Of a DNA stretch of 64,000 nucleotides, positions 20,450 through 31,512 are shown piece after piece. A program made the position numbers and the translations under genes. Under the pieces are notes generated by a model. It saw only the letters and a list, made by a program, of their open reading frames with translations. It had not been told where the DNA came from and made no database searches. The stretch is taken from NCBI GenBank assembly GCA_037893225.1, contig JAZGUH010000056.1:1674001-1738000 (forward strand), in the 5' to 3' direction. This DNA is from Hippasteria phrygiana. Lineage: Eukaryota > Echinodermata > Asteroidea > Valvatida > Goniasteridae. Within the stretch, counting starts at the first letter, position 1. Every line of letters begins with the position of its first letter.

Positions 20450-20994
20450 GTTCCAGATTATGGAATCAAGTACCCATTACCGAAGTAACATATTACTTAG
20501 TAATGAAAAAAAAATTGTTCCATGTCATTTGTTGGGAATTTTGAAAATGAAAACCAGGGTACATGTACATGGAAAAAACAAAAAAACAGATTAACGTCTA
20601 CGATGCTTGCAAAAATGCAATTTACACTGTACACCGTAAAGCTATAGAGCTCACTATACAACCTTGCATCTTGCTGCATTGATTTGGTAGTATCAACGGG
20701 CGACCTTTACGAAATATGTATACATGTATGAAAAGCAATTTCTGAGACTTTCCACAATTTTGCGAAAAAGCCTTTGTTTTTGCTCCAATAATTTTTTTTT
20801 TAGCTTTTCCGCAAGTTGCAGAAAAGGTATTGTTTTTGTTAACAGAAAACAAAGTCGTATTCCAATATAAGTTGACATCAATGTAGATGAAGGCCTCGTA
20901 GTGAAGATGTGTCCGAACATAGACGTCATGATGACGTCATCAGGGGTCACGTGACGTCATCTTATATGTGCGTTTTAGAAGGGCCCATATCTAG

Positions 20995-21854
20995 AAGTGT
21001 TGTAGGTCTCGAGACCTGGTCTCGGTTTTGAGACCGTCTCAAGACCTTTTTTTTTTTTATCGGTCTAGGTCTCGTCCTAACAAAGTCTCGGTCTCGGCAG
21101 GGCTTGTCTTGGTCTCGAATGCTCGGGTCTCGGATGCCACGGTCTCGGGTTTTACCCTCGAGACTACAGCAAAAATACGTGCGATGCACCACACAAATCT
21201 AGTCTTTATTCCAAACATAAACGACGTTTAAGTGCAAGTTTTAATGCCGAAGAATTAGATTGAAGCTGGACCAGTATATGCGGATTGTCTATTTGGAGTA
21301 CTGGACTACTGGTACCCGCGGATGTGCAGCGCCCATTTTTTTCACTGGTGCACATCGTAGGGGCTTTTGACGACAAACTTGCTTTTACTTTTAGCGCTTA
21401 ATCGCACGTGTGCAAATAATTATAGACGCACTAGCCCTACATGTACATTCACGACGCATGCAGATTTTTTTTACGACTACGGAAAATCATGGTAAAATCA
21501 AGTTCAAAACACGCCCCTGCCATGTCAAATAAATCGACGTTTGTGCTGTTTGGTTTTAAGAACCACAAGGAATTGTCGGGTGGCGGAAAGAAGAAGCACT
21601 GTGCAGAATACAAATTTTGCTCGAAGATAATTTCAGAGATATGTGGGAAAACTTCTGCCTTCACTCACAACTTGAAACGGGTACACAAACAGAAGTAAAT
21701 GCGATCGAAAGCAGGGCACAACACCCCATCGTCTCGGTCTCGGAAGTTGTGGTCTCGGTCTCGGCCTACAAAAGTCTCGGTCTCGGAAGTGTTGGTCTCA
21801 GTCTTGAAAGCCTTGGACTTGGTCTCGGACATGAAGGTCTCGACTACAACACTG
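20995..21854. mobile_element. 860-bp hAT element with BED-like zinc finger remnant and 8-bp target duplication
   Basis: The termini AAGTGTTGTAGGTCTCGAGA and (reverse complement) CAGTGTTGTAGTCGAGACC are inverted repeats. They are flanked by the 8-bp direct repeat ATATCTAG (20987-20994 and 21855-21862). The paralogous segment at 22421 has one ATATCTAG, the empty site. Subterminal regions are made of GGTCTCGG repeats. The plus-strand frame near 21492-21698 encodes a BED-like finger. No transposase catalytic domain remains. Confidence 0.9.
21492..21698 (+). pseudogene. BED-type zinc finger remnant of a hAT transposase
   Basis: The frame reads STFVLFGFKNHKELSGGGKK, then HCAEYKFCSKIIS and TSAFTHNLKRVHKQK. 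That gives C-x4-C, a gap, then H-x4-H preceded by T-S-x-F-x-H-N-L, which matches the BED finger used by hAT transposases to bind DNA. The frame stops after the finger, so the catalytic part is deleted. The open frame also begins further upstream, but the part before the finger is not recognised. Confidence 0.65.
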
Positions 21855-22926
21855 ATATCTAGAGAACCGTAGGCCCGATTGAGTTCAAAGTTAATATGTG
21901 GGTGGGCCAGCACGTGTTATAGATGAAAATTTATGTGACGTCAAAGTTTTTGGACCTTTAAGCCATATCCCATCAATGGAACATGCTAATATCAACATTC
22001 TTTTTGTAATAGATTTGTTGGGTCATACATGTAGATACTTAAATGTACATTTTGGCCTACATATAAATGTGAAATATGTATAAAGTCATGATGACATCAT
22101 CAAAATGTGCTTTTTTGAAATGCATATGAGTAGGTCCGATCGTCATGAAAATTGGTGGGTAGGTAGATACAGTGTGTACATGTATTGTCATGCAAAATCC
22201 GAAGTGATGTCATGACGTAATCGGCTGATTTTCTATGAATGTTTAAATGTTTCAAATCTCATTGTACTCTCAAAATTGTACAGTCATTGATCAGATTGAC
22301 TTCAATCTTGACCCAGGCCAAGACCATGTCGCAAATATTTGCTTTCACAAGTGCTGTGTTGATGACATCATCAAGGGTCACGTGATATCATCTTAAAGGT
22401 GTATACTTTTAGGTCCTATATCTAGAGAACCGTATGTACGATTGTTTTGAAAGTTGGTATATGGGTAGGCCAGCATGTGTTATAGATAAAAATTGATGTG
22501 ACGTCATGAGGACATCATCGTATGATTTTATAGTAATTTTAAGTTTTTGAACCTTTAAGCTATGGATATCCCTTCAACACAACATGCTAATTTCGAAAAT
22601 CTTTTTGTAATAGTATTGTTAGCTAATAGATGGTTACATATAACTGAAAAAAATGTGTGACATCATGATGAAGTCATAAAAAATGCTGCTTTTAAAACAC
22701 GCATAAGACAAGGTCCGATTTTGACAAAACTTTGCAGAGCTCTATGTTAAATGTCAGCTGGAAATGAGAAATATAAAGTGATGTCATGATGACGTTATCA
22801 CCTGATTTTTATGTAATTTTAAACAATATTCTTAATATATCAGTATTCAATAGCAATTTCCCGGAAAAGCATGTTGCTCTGTCATAGACAGACAACACGT
22901 CTAGTTTTTGGATGGGCTTTCTTTAA

Positions 22927-23357
22927 CCCTTACCTCACATCAAGCTACTAAATACTAGTATGCAGTACTCTCACCTATATGTGTACAATGCTTGTAGTGA
23001 TTTTAAGTATTTTTAGTAATATGTAGTATTACTGTTTGTTGCTGGGGTTCGAGGCAAAATGTCTGTTTTCATCAAGGTGGAAACAAAGCATGAACTACTG
23101 GTTTTCAGAGATGATACAATTTATTATCTTACCCATCCAATTCATTGACACATTCACATGTATAGAATTTACCCAACTACATTTGTATTAAACTTAACTG
23201 TTTTACATAGAAGTAGTACTCTGTAGTTGCAAGTATCCTGACTGCTGTCATGATACACTCAATCATCAAAGACAGAGAGACTCAGTGCTACGGAATACTA
23301 AGTAGTATTTCATTGTACACAGGTCTTCACCCCAAATGAATGGCTAGGATGTTAGGG
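22927..23357. mobile_element. TTAA-target MITE (piggyBac-like)
   Basis: It begins after TTAA (22923-22926) with CCCTTACCTCAC. It ends ATCCTAACATTAGGG-like (…GGATGTTAGGG) before TTAA (23358-23361). An inverted, internally deleted relative is at 26530-26654 (ends AACCCTAGG and GGTGAGGTTAGGGTTAA). Confidence 0.6.
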
Positions 23358-23681
23358 TTAAAGGGTTAAAGGGTTAATGGATTAATGGGTTAATGGGTAC
23401 CCAGGTACCCGTGCTTGTTTTCATCGGGTACCTGATTCCTGTACTACCCGTAAATGCACACCCGTAAGAAGTACAGAACTCTTCACTGCTGTTCGCCAAC
23501 TTTTTGATGAGGTGTAGCTTTATTTTTATTTTGCACTTAAATTTTATAAGCTCACATTTGACTTGAGAATTCACTAAAAAGAGTTGGGACCTGCATTTTT
23601 AGAAAATAGGTACTACCAAAGTATTCACTCACAAGCAGAGAAAGTTACTACATGTACATGTATATAAACAATTATCATTAA

Positions 23682-23893
23682 CACTAACCCCCTAGGCATT
23701 TTTACTAGGAAGCTTCCTCAACCTGTCAAAATCCAACACTGTGCAGTATACCTATGGCGCATTCTTTGGACTTGGACAAATTGGGGCAACATAGCTCCTT
23801 GTAAAGTAATGGTGCCAAGGCCCTGCAGTACTGAACCCATCAAAAGTTGACAAAACCTGCTGTTTGAGTTTGCAAGGTTTGGGGTAGTTAGGG
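23682..23893. mobile_element. TTAA-target MITE (piggyBac-like), 212 bp
   Basis: It is flanked by TTAA (23678-23681 and 23894-23897). The left end is CACTAACCCCCTAGG and the right end is GGTAGTTAGGG. It belongs to the same family as 32822-33234 (shared CCTAGG, CTAGGAA and CTTCCTCAA). Confidence 0.6.
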
Positions 23894-23897
23894 TTAA

Positions 23898-24900
23898 GCA
23901 AACTTGAATCCTCGATCCTGATTGGTCGATCCATGGCAACTGACAGTGTGACAAATAATGAATGTTTATGAGTGCAATGGTAATAATAATTTCATGAGGT
24001 GACAGATTTAATGTTCCATTCCATGAGGCAAATGAAATTATTCTTTCCATTGCTTGAATGTGAAACATTAATTATTTGTTTTATATAATGCCTGAATAAA
24101 TCCTCGACAGATTGCATGCATGGATTTTTTTGTCTACAACGTGCCGTTTTACCTTCTCAGACTCAGTTCCTGCATAAAACCCTGACAAAAAGTTGTCCAG
24201 TTCGGAATCAGTTAAAGCTCAATTGTTATTCCTGCGTGTCTCACAAATTCATCTAATCGTTTGACTGTGTATTACTATTACATTTGTTTCTTTGTGTTAG
24301 CAGCGTCAGCATCGCCTGCGAGTTCCAAAATGTTGTTGTCTGTTAGGAAAACAAACCGTGGTTCGGGAAAATTGTCCGCCATTTTGTGTGAATAACAGCC
24401 TAGACTGGTTCACGGTCCCGATATGTATATAATATACATTTGAAGCATGAAGGACAATGGCGGGACCAGTCCAATGACAGCTGTGTTGTAGCGCCACCAA
24501 TAGTGACCGTGAAATTAATAAAGTTACATCACATGCCTACCGTGTGATGTAACTTTGCACCGTGCGATGGAACAAATAATTCAATGCATGTGATCGACAA
24601 TCCACCAATCAGATGACGGGGATTTATTCAGGCGTTGTATAATATCACACATTGCATGGTCTACAAAGCGTATATCGCACTCCACGTATTGCACTATACA
24701 CAAAACACAAACTGGTTTTGTGTACAGCTTGCGTGTTCCATCTTTATTGTGCATCAGGTTTGCTTGAAGGTAAATCTGTTGTGCCACTCGCGCTAGTGGA
24801 ACAAGAAAAATGTAGTAAGCACGTGTCCCATATGGGACACGGACACACTACATTTTGTACATGTTCACTCGTGCTTGTGGGATACAATTGTATTGTACAA
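23898..24900. repeat. Dispersed repeat fragments related to 11266-11650
   Basis: GAATCCTCGATCCTGATTGG at 23907 and the TATTGCACTATACACAAA part at 24686 match the two halves of 11266-11650. A perfect 18-bp palindrome GTGTCCCATATGGGACAC lies at 24823-24840. No gene is seen. Confidence 0.55.
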
Positions 24901-24934
24901 TGTAAGTTATACTTGTGAATTAGACTTGATAATA

Positions 24935-26125
24935 CAGTAAAATCACGATAAGTCAAACTCAGATAACTCAAATCTCCGCTTATTTCGAAGCTACACTACA
25001 TTCCCGGTAAAAGAATAGGATATTGTGTACATAAATAGTCCGGAAACTCGAATTGACGGCACCGGTGAAATCGTTTAACTCAAATTTTGTTCAGCCAGTC
25101 TAAAAAAAACCGCTGTCAAAAAAGTCACAAAGAAGTGTCAACCAAAGGAAACTTTTTTTCATGAGTCATAATTGCTATCGCCTTTGTCTTTTCAAGATGT
25201 AGACAGTGTGCGCGTGCCATTGTGATCAATTTGGTGACACATAAGCATATAACAATCGACCAAAACCGCAACCAATCCTTGTTTTCGTTCTGACCTGATT
25301 ACTACAGCTTGCCCATTGGTTGCCCGCACACCGACAGTCGAATCGCTGGCTCTTGGCGGTGTGCAAATGACCGCATTGAAAACCTTTGAGGATGCCGCAC
25401 GCACCTTGCTTTCAAGCTGTCTGTCCAATCAGAGGCAGAAGCTGGCTTAGGGCAGTGGACATGTGACCGGATAGTAAACCCAATCACTGGCTCAGTGCAG
25501 TGTCCACATGACCGCATAGAAATTTCTGAGGATGCGACGCTCCCCGAAATCGAAGCCTAAAACTTTAAACAAGGCATCATTTCTTTGAGATTTCTCAGTA
25601 GTAAGACACTAGTAAAAATTTCCGATAAAAAAGATGAAAAAAGATTATAAAAAAGATGAAAAAAATATGAAAAAAGATAAAAAGGAAAACCAAAAACAAG
25701 TGAATGTACGGATCCGTGAAAACTCACAACAGTGCGCCCTTTGTCGGTTGAGTAATGATCAGTCATGTGACTGCCCAAGTGCATGCAGATTGCATGCAGA
25801 GTTTCTTAGACCATAGACGTGACACGGAATACAGACTTTTTCTATAATGACATTTGGTGGTTTATTGTCATGTTTAGAGATACTTTTAGCTAGGAATATG
25901 AAATTCGAGTAAAGTGATGATTTTTTATTGGGGGGAAAATGTGTAGCATACAGGAAATTGTTTCAAATAGCGAGTTACGTTGAAGCCATCCATGTAAATA
26001 CACATACGTGTACGCGTAGATGATAGGACTGTTAAAAATATCGGGACCTCGCTTAAGTCGAATTCCGGATATCTCGAATATTTTGCCCATAGATTCCCTT
26101 GAGCTTCGACATCGTGATTTTACTG
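24935..26125. mobile_element. 1.2-kb pogo/Tigger-like non-autonomous DNA transposon
   Basis: The left end CAGTAAAATCACGAT is exactly repeated inverted at the right end (ATCGTGATTTTACTG, ending at 26125). Subterminal AAGTCGAATTCCGG and TATCTCGAATA words are of the kind seen in Tigger elements. A TA precedes the left end, but the right flank is TC, so the target duplication is not confirmed. No transposase frame is present. Confidence 0.7.
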
Positions 26126-26529
26126 TCCATTTACATGATGTCAGGCAGACGTTGACAAATTCAAATGTCCCCGTATACAACAGAATGTACCTCGCTACTG
26201 TTTCAAATACACATGACTGCCGATGTGTACATGTACAAGTAAATGGTTGGAGCTGCATTGAGGTAGATTTTGTTGTCATAAACATGGCGCCAATATGCGA
26301 AGCAAAGTGTAGTCATCTGAGCAAAAACAAAACATGTACCATAACCAAAAGCTTGAATCTGAAAATGGTTTTGTACAGGCTGATATGTGTCCTTTATTTG
26401 ACATGTTTGAGTTTTTCTTTTGTAACATGTTTAAAGTTAAATACATGTACTGTCCAAAATTGTACAAGACTTGGGTCCAAAATTAACACAATTATAAAAA
26501 GGCAACATCCACTTAAAAAAAGTTTACTT

Positions 26530-26654
26530 CAACCCTAGGCAATCATTTGGGGTAAAGTACACAATTTATCATACGCCAGTGCAGTAAGAGTACCTCATAC
26601 TACAGTTTACTACTACAGTAGAAGTATTTTGTAGCATTAGGTGAGGTTAGGGTT
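26530..26654. repeat. Internally deleted relative of the MITE at 22927
   Basis: AACCCTAGGCAATCATTTGG at the left and GGTGAGGTTAGGGTTAA at the right match, in inverse order, the ends of 22927-23357. Confidence 0.5.
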
Positions 26655-26776
26655 AATACCCATTATCTATTCTGTGTTTATTTGTGTTCAGATGTAAAAG
26701 GCTTTTGAGAACACTACCAGTAAAACAAATATGCTAATAATCGGGCTTTAATTGACTTGCCCACTGTTAATAACAG

Positions 26777-27017
26777 TATTGTAGTTGAGACCAGATAGAC
26801 CGAGACCGGATAGACTGAGACCGAATAGTCCGAGACCGGATAGTCCGAGACCGGATAGTCCGAGACCGGATAGTCCAAGACCGACACCTTCAAGAGAGAT
26901 TGAGACCGAGACCTTCAAGAGAGATTGAGACCGAGACCTTCAAGAGAAATTGAGACCGAGACCTTTAAGAGAAATTGAGACCGAGACAAAGACAGTCCGG
27001 GACCGAGACCACAGATA
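26777..27017. repeat. GAGACCG-type tandem repeats, hAT subterminal type
   Basis: Two successive arrays are seen, about 17 bp (GACCGGATAGTCCGAGACCG) and about 24 bp (GAGACCGAGACCTTCAAGAG). The vocabulary is that of the subterminal repeats of the hAT element at 20995-21854. Confidence 0.8.
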
Positions 27018-27189
27018 ATAAATAGAATACAGAAAAAAAAATAATAAATGAATAAATAAATTAATATAGACGTTTAATTGAATTTGTCAGAATTTAGCAA
27101 GGAGCAAATTACATAAAAGAACAAATGTGGCCTTTCGCACTGCAGTGATAACTACATTGAAAACGAGATCAAAAATCAGAATAATGTTG

Positions 27190-27645
27190 GTCATATGTGA
27201 CCCGCTCCAGAAAAAGGTGATATAAGTCGCGCTATGCATTTACGTGTAATGGCCCTTTCAATGTTGAAAGGGTGAAATTTTTCGTCAAAATTCATTTTTG
27301 TTTTTTGTCTTTAATAACATCTTAAATATCTAAAATTTCAGGTTTAGTGCACAACAATGTTGATGTCAGTAAATAAAGTGAAAAAATAACCTTTTTAGAG
27401 TGCATTGTTGCAATGCATTGTATTAGAACTAGCTATTTCAAAGCCTGTTTTCTCTGTTGTGCAATTTGAACTTCATAGAACTAATTAATATGCAAAAACA
27501 CGTTATCTCCAGAACAGAAAGGGCTTTGGAGCTCTATCATGTACCAAATGAAAGTTTACATTGCGGGCTTTCCAAAGATACATAAAACTCACTTTTCATA
27601 TTTTGCGACATAATATACCTTTTTCCAGAGCGGGTCACATATGAC
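27190..27645. mobile_element. 456-bp MITE with perfect 18-bp (27-bp near-perfect) inverted ends
   Basis: GTCATATGTGACCCGCTC opens the element and its exact complement closes it. The pairing continues inward through CCAGAAAAAGGT. The outermost TA is consistent with a TA target. No coding content. Confidence 0.85.
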
Positions 27646-27689
27646 AGTGGTCAAAATGGAAACGACAACAATATCAATATTCCAGTGTC

Positions 27690-28500
27690 TACAGCCACAT
27701 GATTTCTACATGTATTAAACAAATTTTTCCTCTTGATATCTACACGTATCTCATTCTAATCTTTTCATTGCAGCAGTGTGACCAAATACAACTTGGCGGC
27801 AAATTGTTCTTGTGGCTGGAAATAGAAAAATATAACGTGATATGCCAAGCGGCCGGCGTGACGTTTTTTGCTCTATGTACATGACAAATTCCAGCTTATT
27901 TATCTCCCCTGTCAGTGAAAAACCTCAATAGAAACGGCCCCAACAGATGTCAAACTCCCATTGCTGAGATTGGTTAAAATAAACGTTTGAACAATTCGCT
28001 CCAGATAAAGCTGCGTGACATTGAGATTTTGAGATTTGTTTTTACTTACAATGTACTTGATTTGTGTAAGTTCTGTTGTTTGTACTTCCCCACATTCTCT
28101 CGCCGCTTATCCCCGGCGCTGAGATTTGTTTAAATTTAAATACAAAATGTAGTAGGCACATTATATCGTGCAAATGGTTACATCATTGACCTAATATGGA
28201 ACTTAAGGGCGTGGTTACTAGATGATTGGCACGCATAATGCAGCAACCACGAATGTAGTGAGAATTTGGCAAAAACACACATATCGTATACGTGCAGTGC
28301 AGTCGGTTGACACGTTGTCAACGTACTGTACTTGTGTTGGGGATTCTTTACAAGGTACAGTCTGCACCAGCAACAAAATAAACAACTCATTAACGAGGTT
28401 GATAACATGAACTGCCGGTTAGCAGTGACGCGCCAAATGTTTATCTTAACCAACAATACTGAGCAAAGACAACAAATGCAATGTACAGTAACCGAATTAT
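27690..28500. repeat. Block shared with each later tandem unit (36390-37140 and equivalents)
   Basis: The sequence matches 36390-37140 closely, including TTGGGGATTCTTTACAA and the internal palindrome GTTGACACGTTGTCAAC. Short open frames in it are conserved only because the block itself is duplicated. Confidence 0.85.
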
Positions 28501-28529
28501 GACCGATAGAAGCTGCATATTGCTGGTCT

Positions 28530-28995
28530 CAAATCGAGATCAGCCAAAATATCAAGACCACAGGGTGCCGAGACTGAGATCAAGACTGAGACCACAGGGT
28601 GCCGAGACTGAAATCAAGACTGAGACTACAGGGTGCCGAGACTGAGATCAAGACTGAGATCAAGACAGACCACAGGGTGCCGAGACTGAGATCAAGACTG
28701 AGACCACAGGGTGCCGAGACTGAGATCAAGACTGAGACCACAGGGTGCCAAGACTGAGATCAAGACTGAGACCACAGGGTGCCGAGACTGAAATCAAGAC
28801 TGAGACCACAGGGTGCCGAGACTGAGATCAAGACTGAGATCAAGACAGACCACAGGGTGCCGAGACTGAGATCAAGACTGAGACCACAGGGTGCCGAGAC
28901 TGAGATCAAGACTGAGACCACAGGGTGCCAAGACTGAGATCAAGACTGAGACCACAGGGTGCCAAGACTGAGACCACAGGGTGCCAAGACTGAGA
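28530..28995. repeat. About 34-bp tandem repeat (CACAGGGTGCCGAGACTGAG)
   Basis: About 14 variant copies of a unit built on ACCACAGGGTGCCGAGACTG plus AGATCAAGACTGAG, some shortened. The same unit forms a shorter array in every later tandem unit (37198-37504 and equivalents). Confidence 0.9.
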
Positions 28996-29121
28996 TTGTA
29001 GTTATTATATAAAACAATTTTCCATTGATTTTTGTCACAATACATTCAGTACCCATCAACAAGTAAGTTTTAGCAAAATAATCAACATCTTAAGGAATAT
29101 TTAAGAAGTTAGACCTGGAAT

Positions 29122-29400
29122 CATCTTCAAGATATTATGTTTGTTACATATCAAACGTGTACAATTTCTGGACGGACATTTGTCACAAAATGTCCGTCCA
29201 TGTTTGAACATAATTTATATCACATCTTAATTTGTTAAAATACCTAAAAATTTGTCATAATTCCCACTGATAACAATCCTGGCATTGTTAGAGATGTAAA
29301 CTGCCCAACATTTTGAAATGTTACTAAATTCCTCTTTTCTTTTTCCAGTCAATAATAAATAAAATTCCGTCCATGTTACAAACATAATGTCTTGAAGATG
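29122..29400. mobile_element. 279-bp fold-back MITE
   Basis: The left end CATCTTCAAGATATTATGTT and the right end (reverse complement CATCTTCAAGACATTATGTT) match over 24 of 26 bases. An inner hairpin pairs GGACGGACATTT with AAATGTCCGTCC at 29172-29204. No coding content. Confidence 0.75.
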
Positions 29401-29569
29401 ACCCTCTAGTTTCTTATATATCATGAGTGTTATCCTATTTTTATGTCAGTGTGATCACTAACAGCTCTGGAAAGCATCAGAAAACATTTGGGCAAAATAC
29501 TTGATTTGATGTCCCTCTTCCATGTCTTACTCCCATTGCTATCTTTTGATGCTAAATGGTCCCTTTAGT

Positions 29570-30032
29570 GTGGACAGACCCATAAAGAGGCAGAATTTCA
29601 AAAGGCACAACAAGTGACAATCACAGAGTCTTTGGGCTTTGTGCAGTAACCACGACAACGTGAATTCTAGAAACCGTCTGCTGAAATGGTGGGGTTTCTA
29701 TCAACATGAGAGTTAATTGCAAACTACCAATATTGCTCTCTGCTGTACGAGAGAGTGGTTTTTGGTTTATTATTTACAGTTGTCATGGCAGACTGCGCCA
29801 TTACATATACATGTATGAAAGGAAATTACATCTCGCCTGAAATTTTCAAGAAAGACGCTTTTGGATAAATGCATACACCCAGCCTTTCCAGTCTTAATTC
29901 ATCACAGAACTTAAATGTTTGCATCCAGACCGACAGACAGTTCAGAATTTCTCAACCTGCGATTTTGATGTTTGACATCAAACTAAGAATGAGATTTTAT
30001 AGTGAAAACACACAAGTTATTTGTTCAATCAA
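29570..30032. other. 5' flank of GPCR copy 2, conserved in all copies
   Basis: This region matches the 5' flanks of the other GPCR copies (ACAAGTGACAATC, CTTTGGGCTTTGTG, GGGGTTTCTATCAACA). No promoter element could be assigned with confidence. Confidence 0.5.
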
Positions 30033-30227
30033 TTAATCATCCCGAGACCAGGGTCGTAGGGGTGCCGTGACAGACAATTTGGCAGTCAGTGATCTCCACA
30101 CCTCTCTGTCCTCAGACATACACAACAGGGCAGAGTGATTGAGTCCAGTCCAGGATTTCAAGTCGTCCATCCAGGATTTTTTCTGTCTGCCTCTGCAACG
30201 TCCTCCCTCCACTGTCGAGGTTGACAT
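30033..30227 (-). pseudogene. LINE ORF2 C-terminal remnant upstream of GPCR copy 2
   Basis: It reads GRCRGRQKKSWMDDLKSWTG and ends RPWSRDD. It is the same antisense piece as at 18390-18590 and retains an open frame. Confidence 0.7.
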
Positions 30228-30502
30228 AAAGGGAATTTGCGAACATTGAACATTTCTTCAAGAAATGTTCTTGCAGATCATGTTTAGAAAAATAGAGTTT
30301 TGCTAATGAAGTGAGCTGACATATGTGTACCACATGGTAACAAAGTTATATAAAATGTAGGTTCCATTATACAGGATTTGGAAAACGGATGTGGATATTT
30401 TCTTGCTTTGAAATGTTAATGTTACATTGGTATTAAACAGGAAAGCTTTGTCCAAATACTCTGACCAACTTCTTCAATTGCAGTAACAAGCTACGAGACA
30501 AT

Positions 30503-31444
30503 ATGAATGTAACGAGTTTGAGCACACCTGACATCATCGCTGATGTGCCATTAACAACTCAACTGGGCCCTGGCAACATTTTTGCCATCGTCCTGATAAC
30601 ACTCAACATCATTCTGGATGGCATTCTGAATCCACTATGCCTTGCTGCCCTTCATCGCGCCAGTGGCATCCAAGAGACGACCAAGATATTCATGGCTTCG
30701 CTCACTGTTTCTGATCTCTGTACAGGGCTTTTTGTTGCAGTCCCATGGTTGACGGAAAAGCTGGCCAGACGATGGCTGCTTGGCGACTTCCTGTGCACGG
30801 TGTACTTTGTTTTGTCCCCAACATTCTTTTCAATGAGCAAATTTTCCCTTTTGCTTTTAACAATTGATCGTTTTGTAGCTATCGTCCACCCACTGCGATA
30901 CCCAAGTCTGATGACACCACAAAGGTCAAAGGTCATTGCCACTCTCACATGGATTGTTACATTTGTGGTATTTATCACTTTGAACGGAATAATTACAAAT
31001 TCAACAGTATCAAAGCAGGGTATATGTACCCCTGAGTGTAACTTTTGTGCAATCGTTGATTTCTGCCTGCTCATAATTTCCCTTGCAGTCATCTTGATAC
31101 TTTATCTACACATCCTAAAAGTTGCTCGACGTCAGGCCCGCCGCATTGCTGCTCAGAATTATGCCGGCAACCCTCCAGATGGACAGAACGTTCCGCAGCC
31201 AATCAGCACAAAGTCTGCAACGACCGTCCTGATCATAACCGCAGCTGTGTTCGTCTGCTGGACTCCTACGCTTATCGCTCTCATGTTATTTTTGCAAGAC
31301 ACCATCCAGATTAACCACAGTTTTCCCAGCATCGCAAGCTCAATCTTTTTCACCAACAGCTGGCTGAATGTTGTCATCTATTACTGGAGGAATAGGGAGC
31401 TTCGGCAAGAATTGCACAGCTTGGTATCCTCATGCTGCAACTAA
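30503..31444 (+). CDS. Class A GPCR, copy 2
   Basis: An intronless receptor of 313 residues, collinear with copy 1. It keeps SD in TM2, Cys before TM3, DRF with the complete IVHPLRYPS loop, FVCWTP in TM6 and NSWLNVVIY in TM7. Compared with copy 1 it has one extra residue before TM5 (AIVDFCLL), LDGILNPL in TM1, LSPTFFSMSKFSL in TM3, and RQELHSL in the tail. The upstream reading frame is interrupted by a stop, so ATG 30503 is the only plausible start. The acceptor-like TTCAATTGCAG ends 19 bases before it. It is followed by a 1.8-kb transposon-rich block that copies 3-5 have lost. The ligand is unknown. Confidence 0.9.
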   Translation: MNVTSLSTPDIIADVPLTTQLGPGNIFAIVLITLNIILDGILNPLCLAALHRASGIQETTKIFMASLTVSDLCTGLFVAVPWLTEKLARRWLLGDFLCTVYFVLSPTFFSMSKFSLLLLTIDRFVAIVHPLRYPSLMTPQRSKVIATLTWIVTFVVFITLNGIITNSTVSKQGICTPECNFCAIVDFCLLIISLAVILILYLHILKVARRQARRIAAQNYAGNPPDGQNVPQPISTKSATTVLIITAAVFVCWTPTLIALMLFLQDTIQINHSFPSIASSIFFTNSWLNVVIYYWRNRELRQELHSLVSSCCN

Positions 31445-31512
31445 CATTCACTCAATGACCAATCTGATCTGAAGAAGTTCAATTGCTGAATCAGCAGAAT
31501 GCATAGAAGTAC

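Larger units (their letters stand above)
20880..22840. repeat. About 562-bp segment in two diverged tandem copies, rich in TGACGTCA-like words
   Basis: The words TATCTAGAGAACCGTA, GGGCCAGCACGTGTTATAGA and TGTGACGTCA at 21856-21940 recur at 22418-22505. The upstream word TCATCAGGGGTCACGTGA (20937) recurs at 22368. The first copy is interrupted by the hAT element at 20995-21854. ATGACGTCATC-type words are frequent (20926-20960). No protein gene is seen. Confidence 0.75.

Noticed and set aside
26776..29000. One complete 2.2-kb hAT element spanning the GAGACC arrays
   Set aside because: The left end TATTGTAGTTGAGACC and the right end do not form an inverted pair, and no 8-bp duplication is seen.
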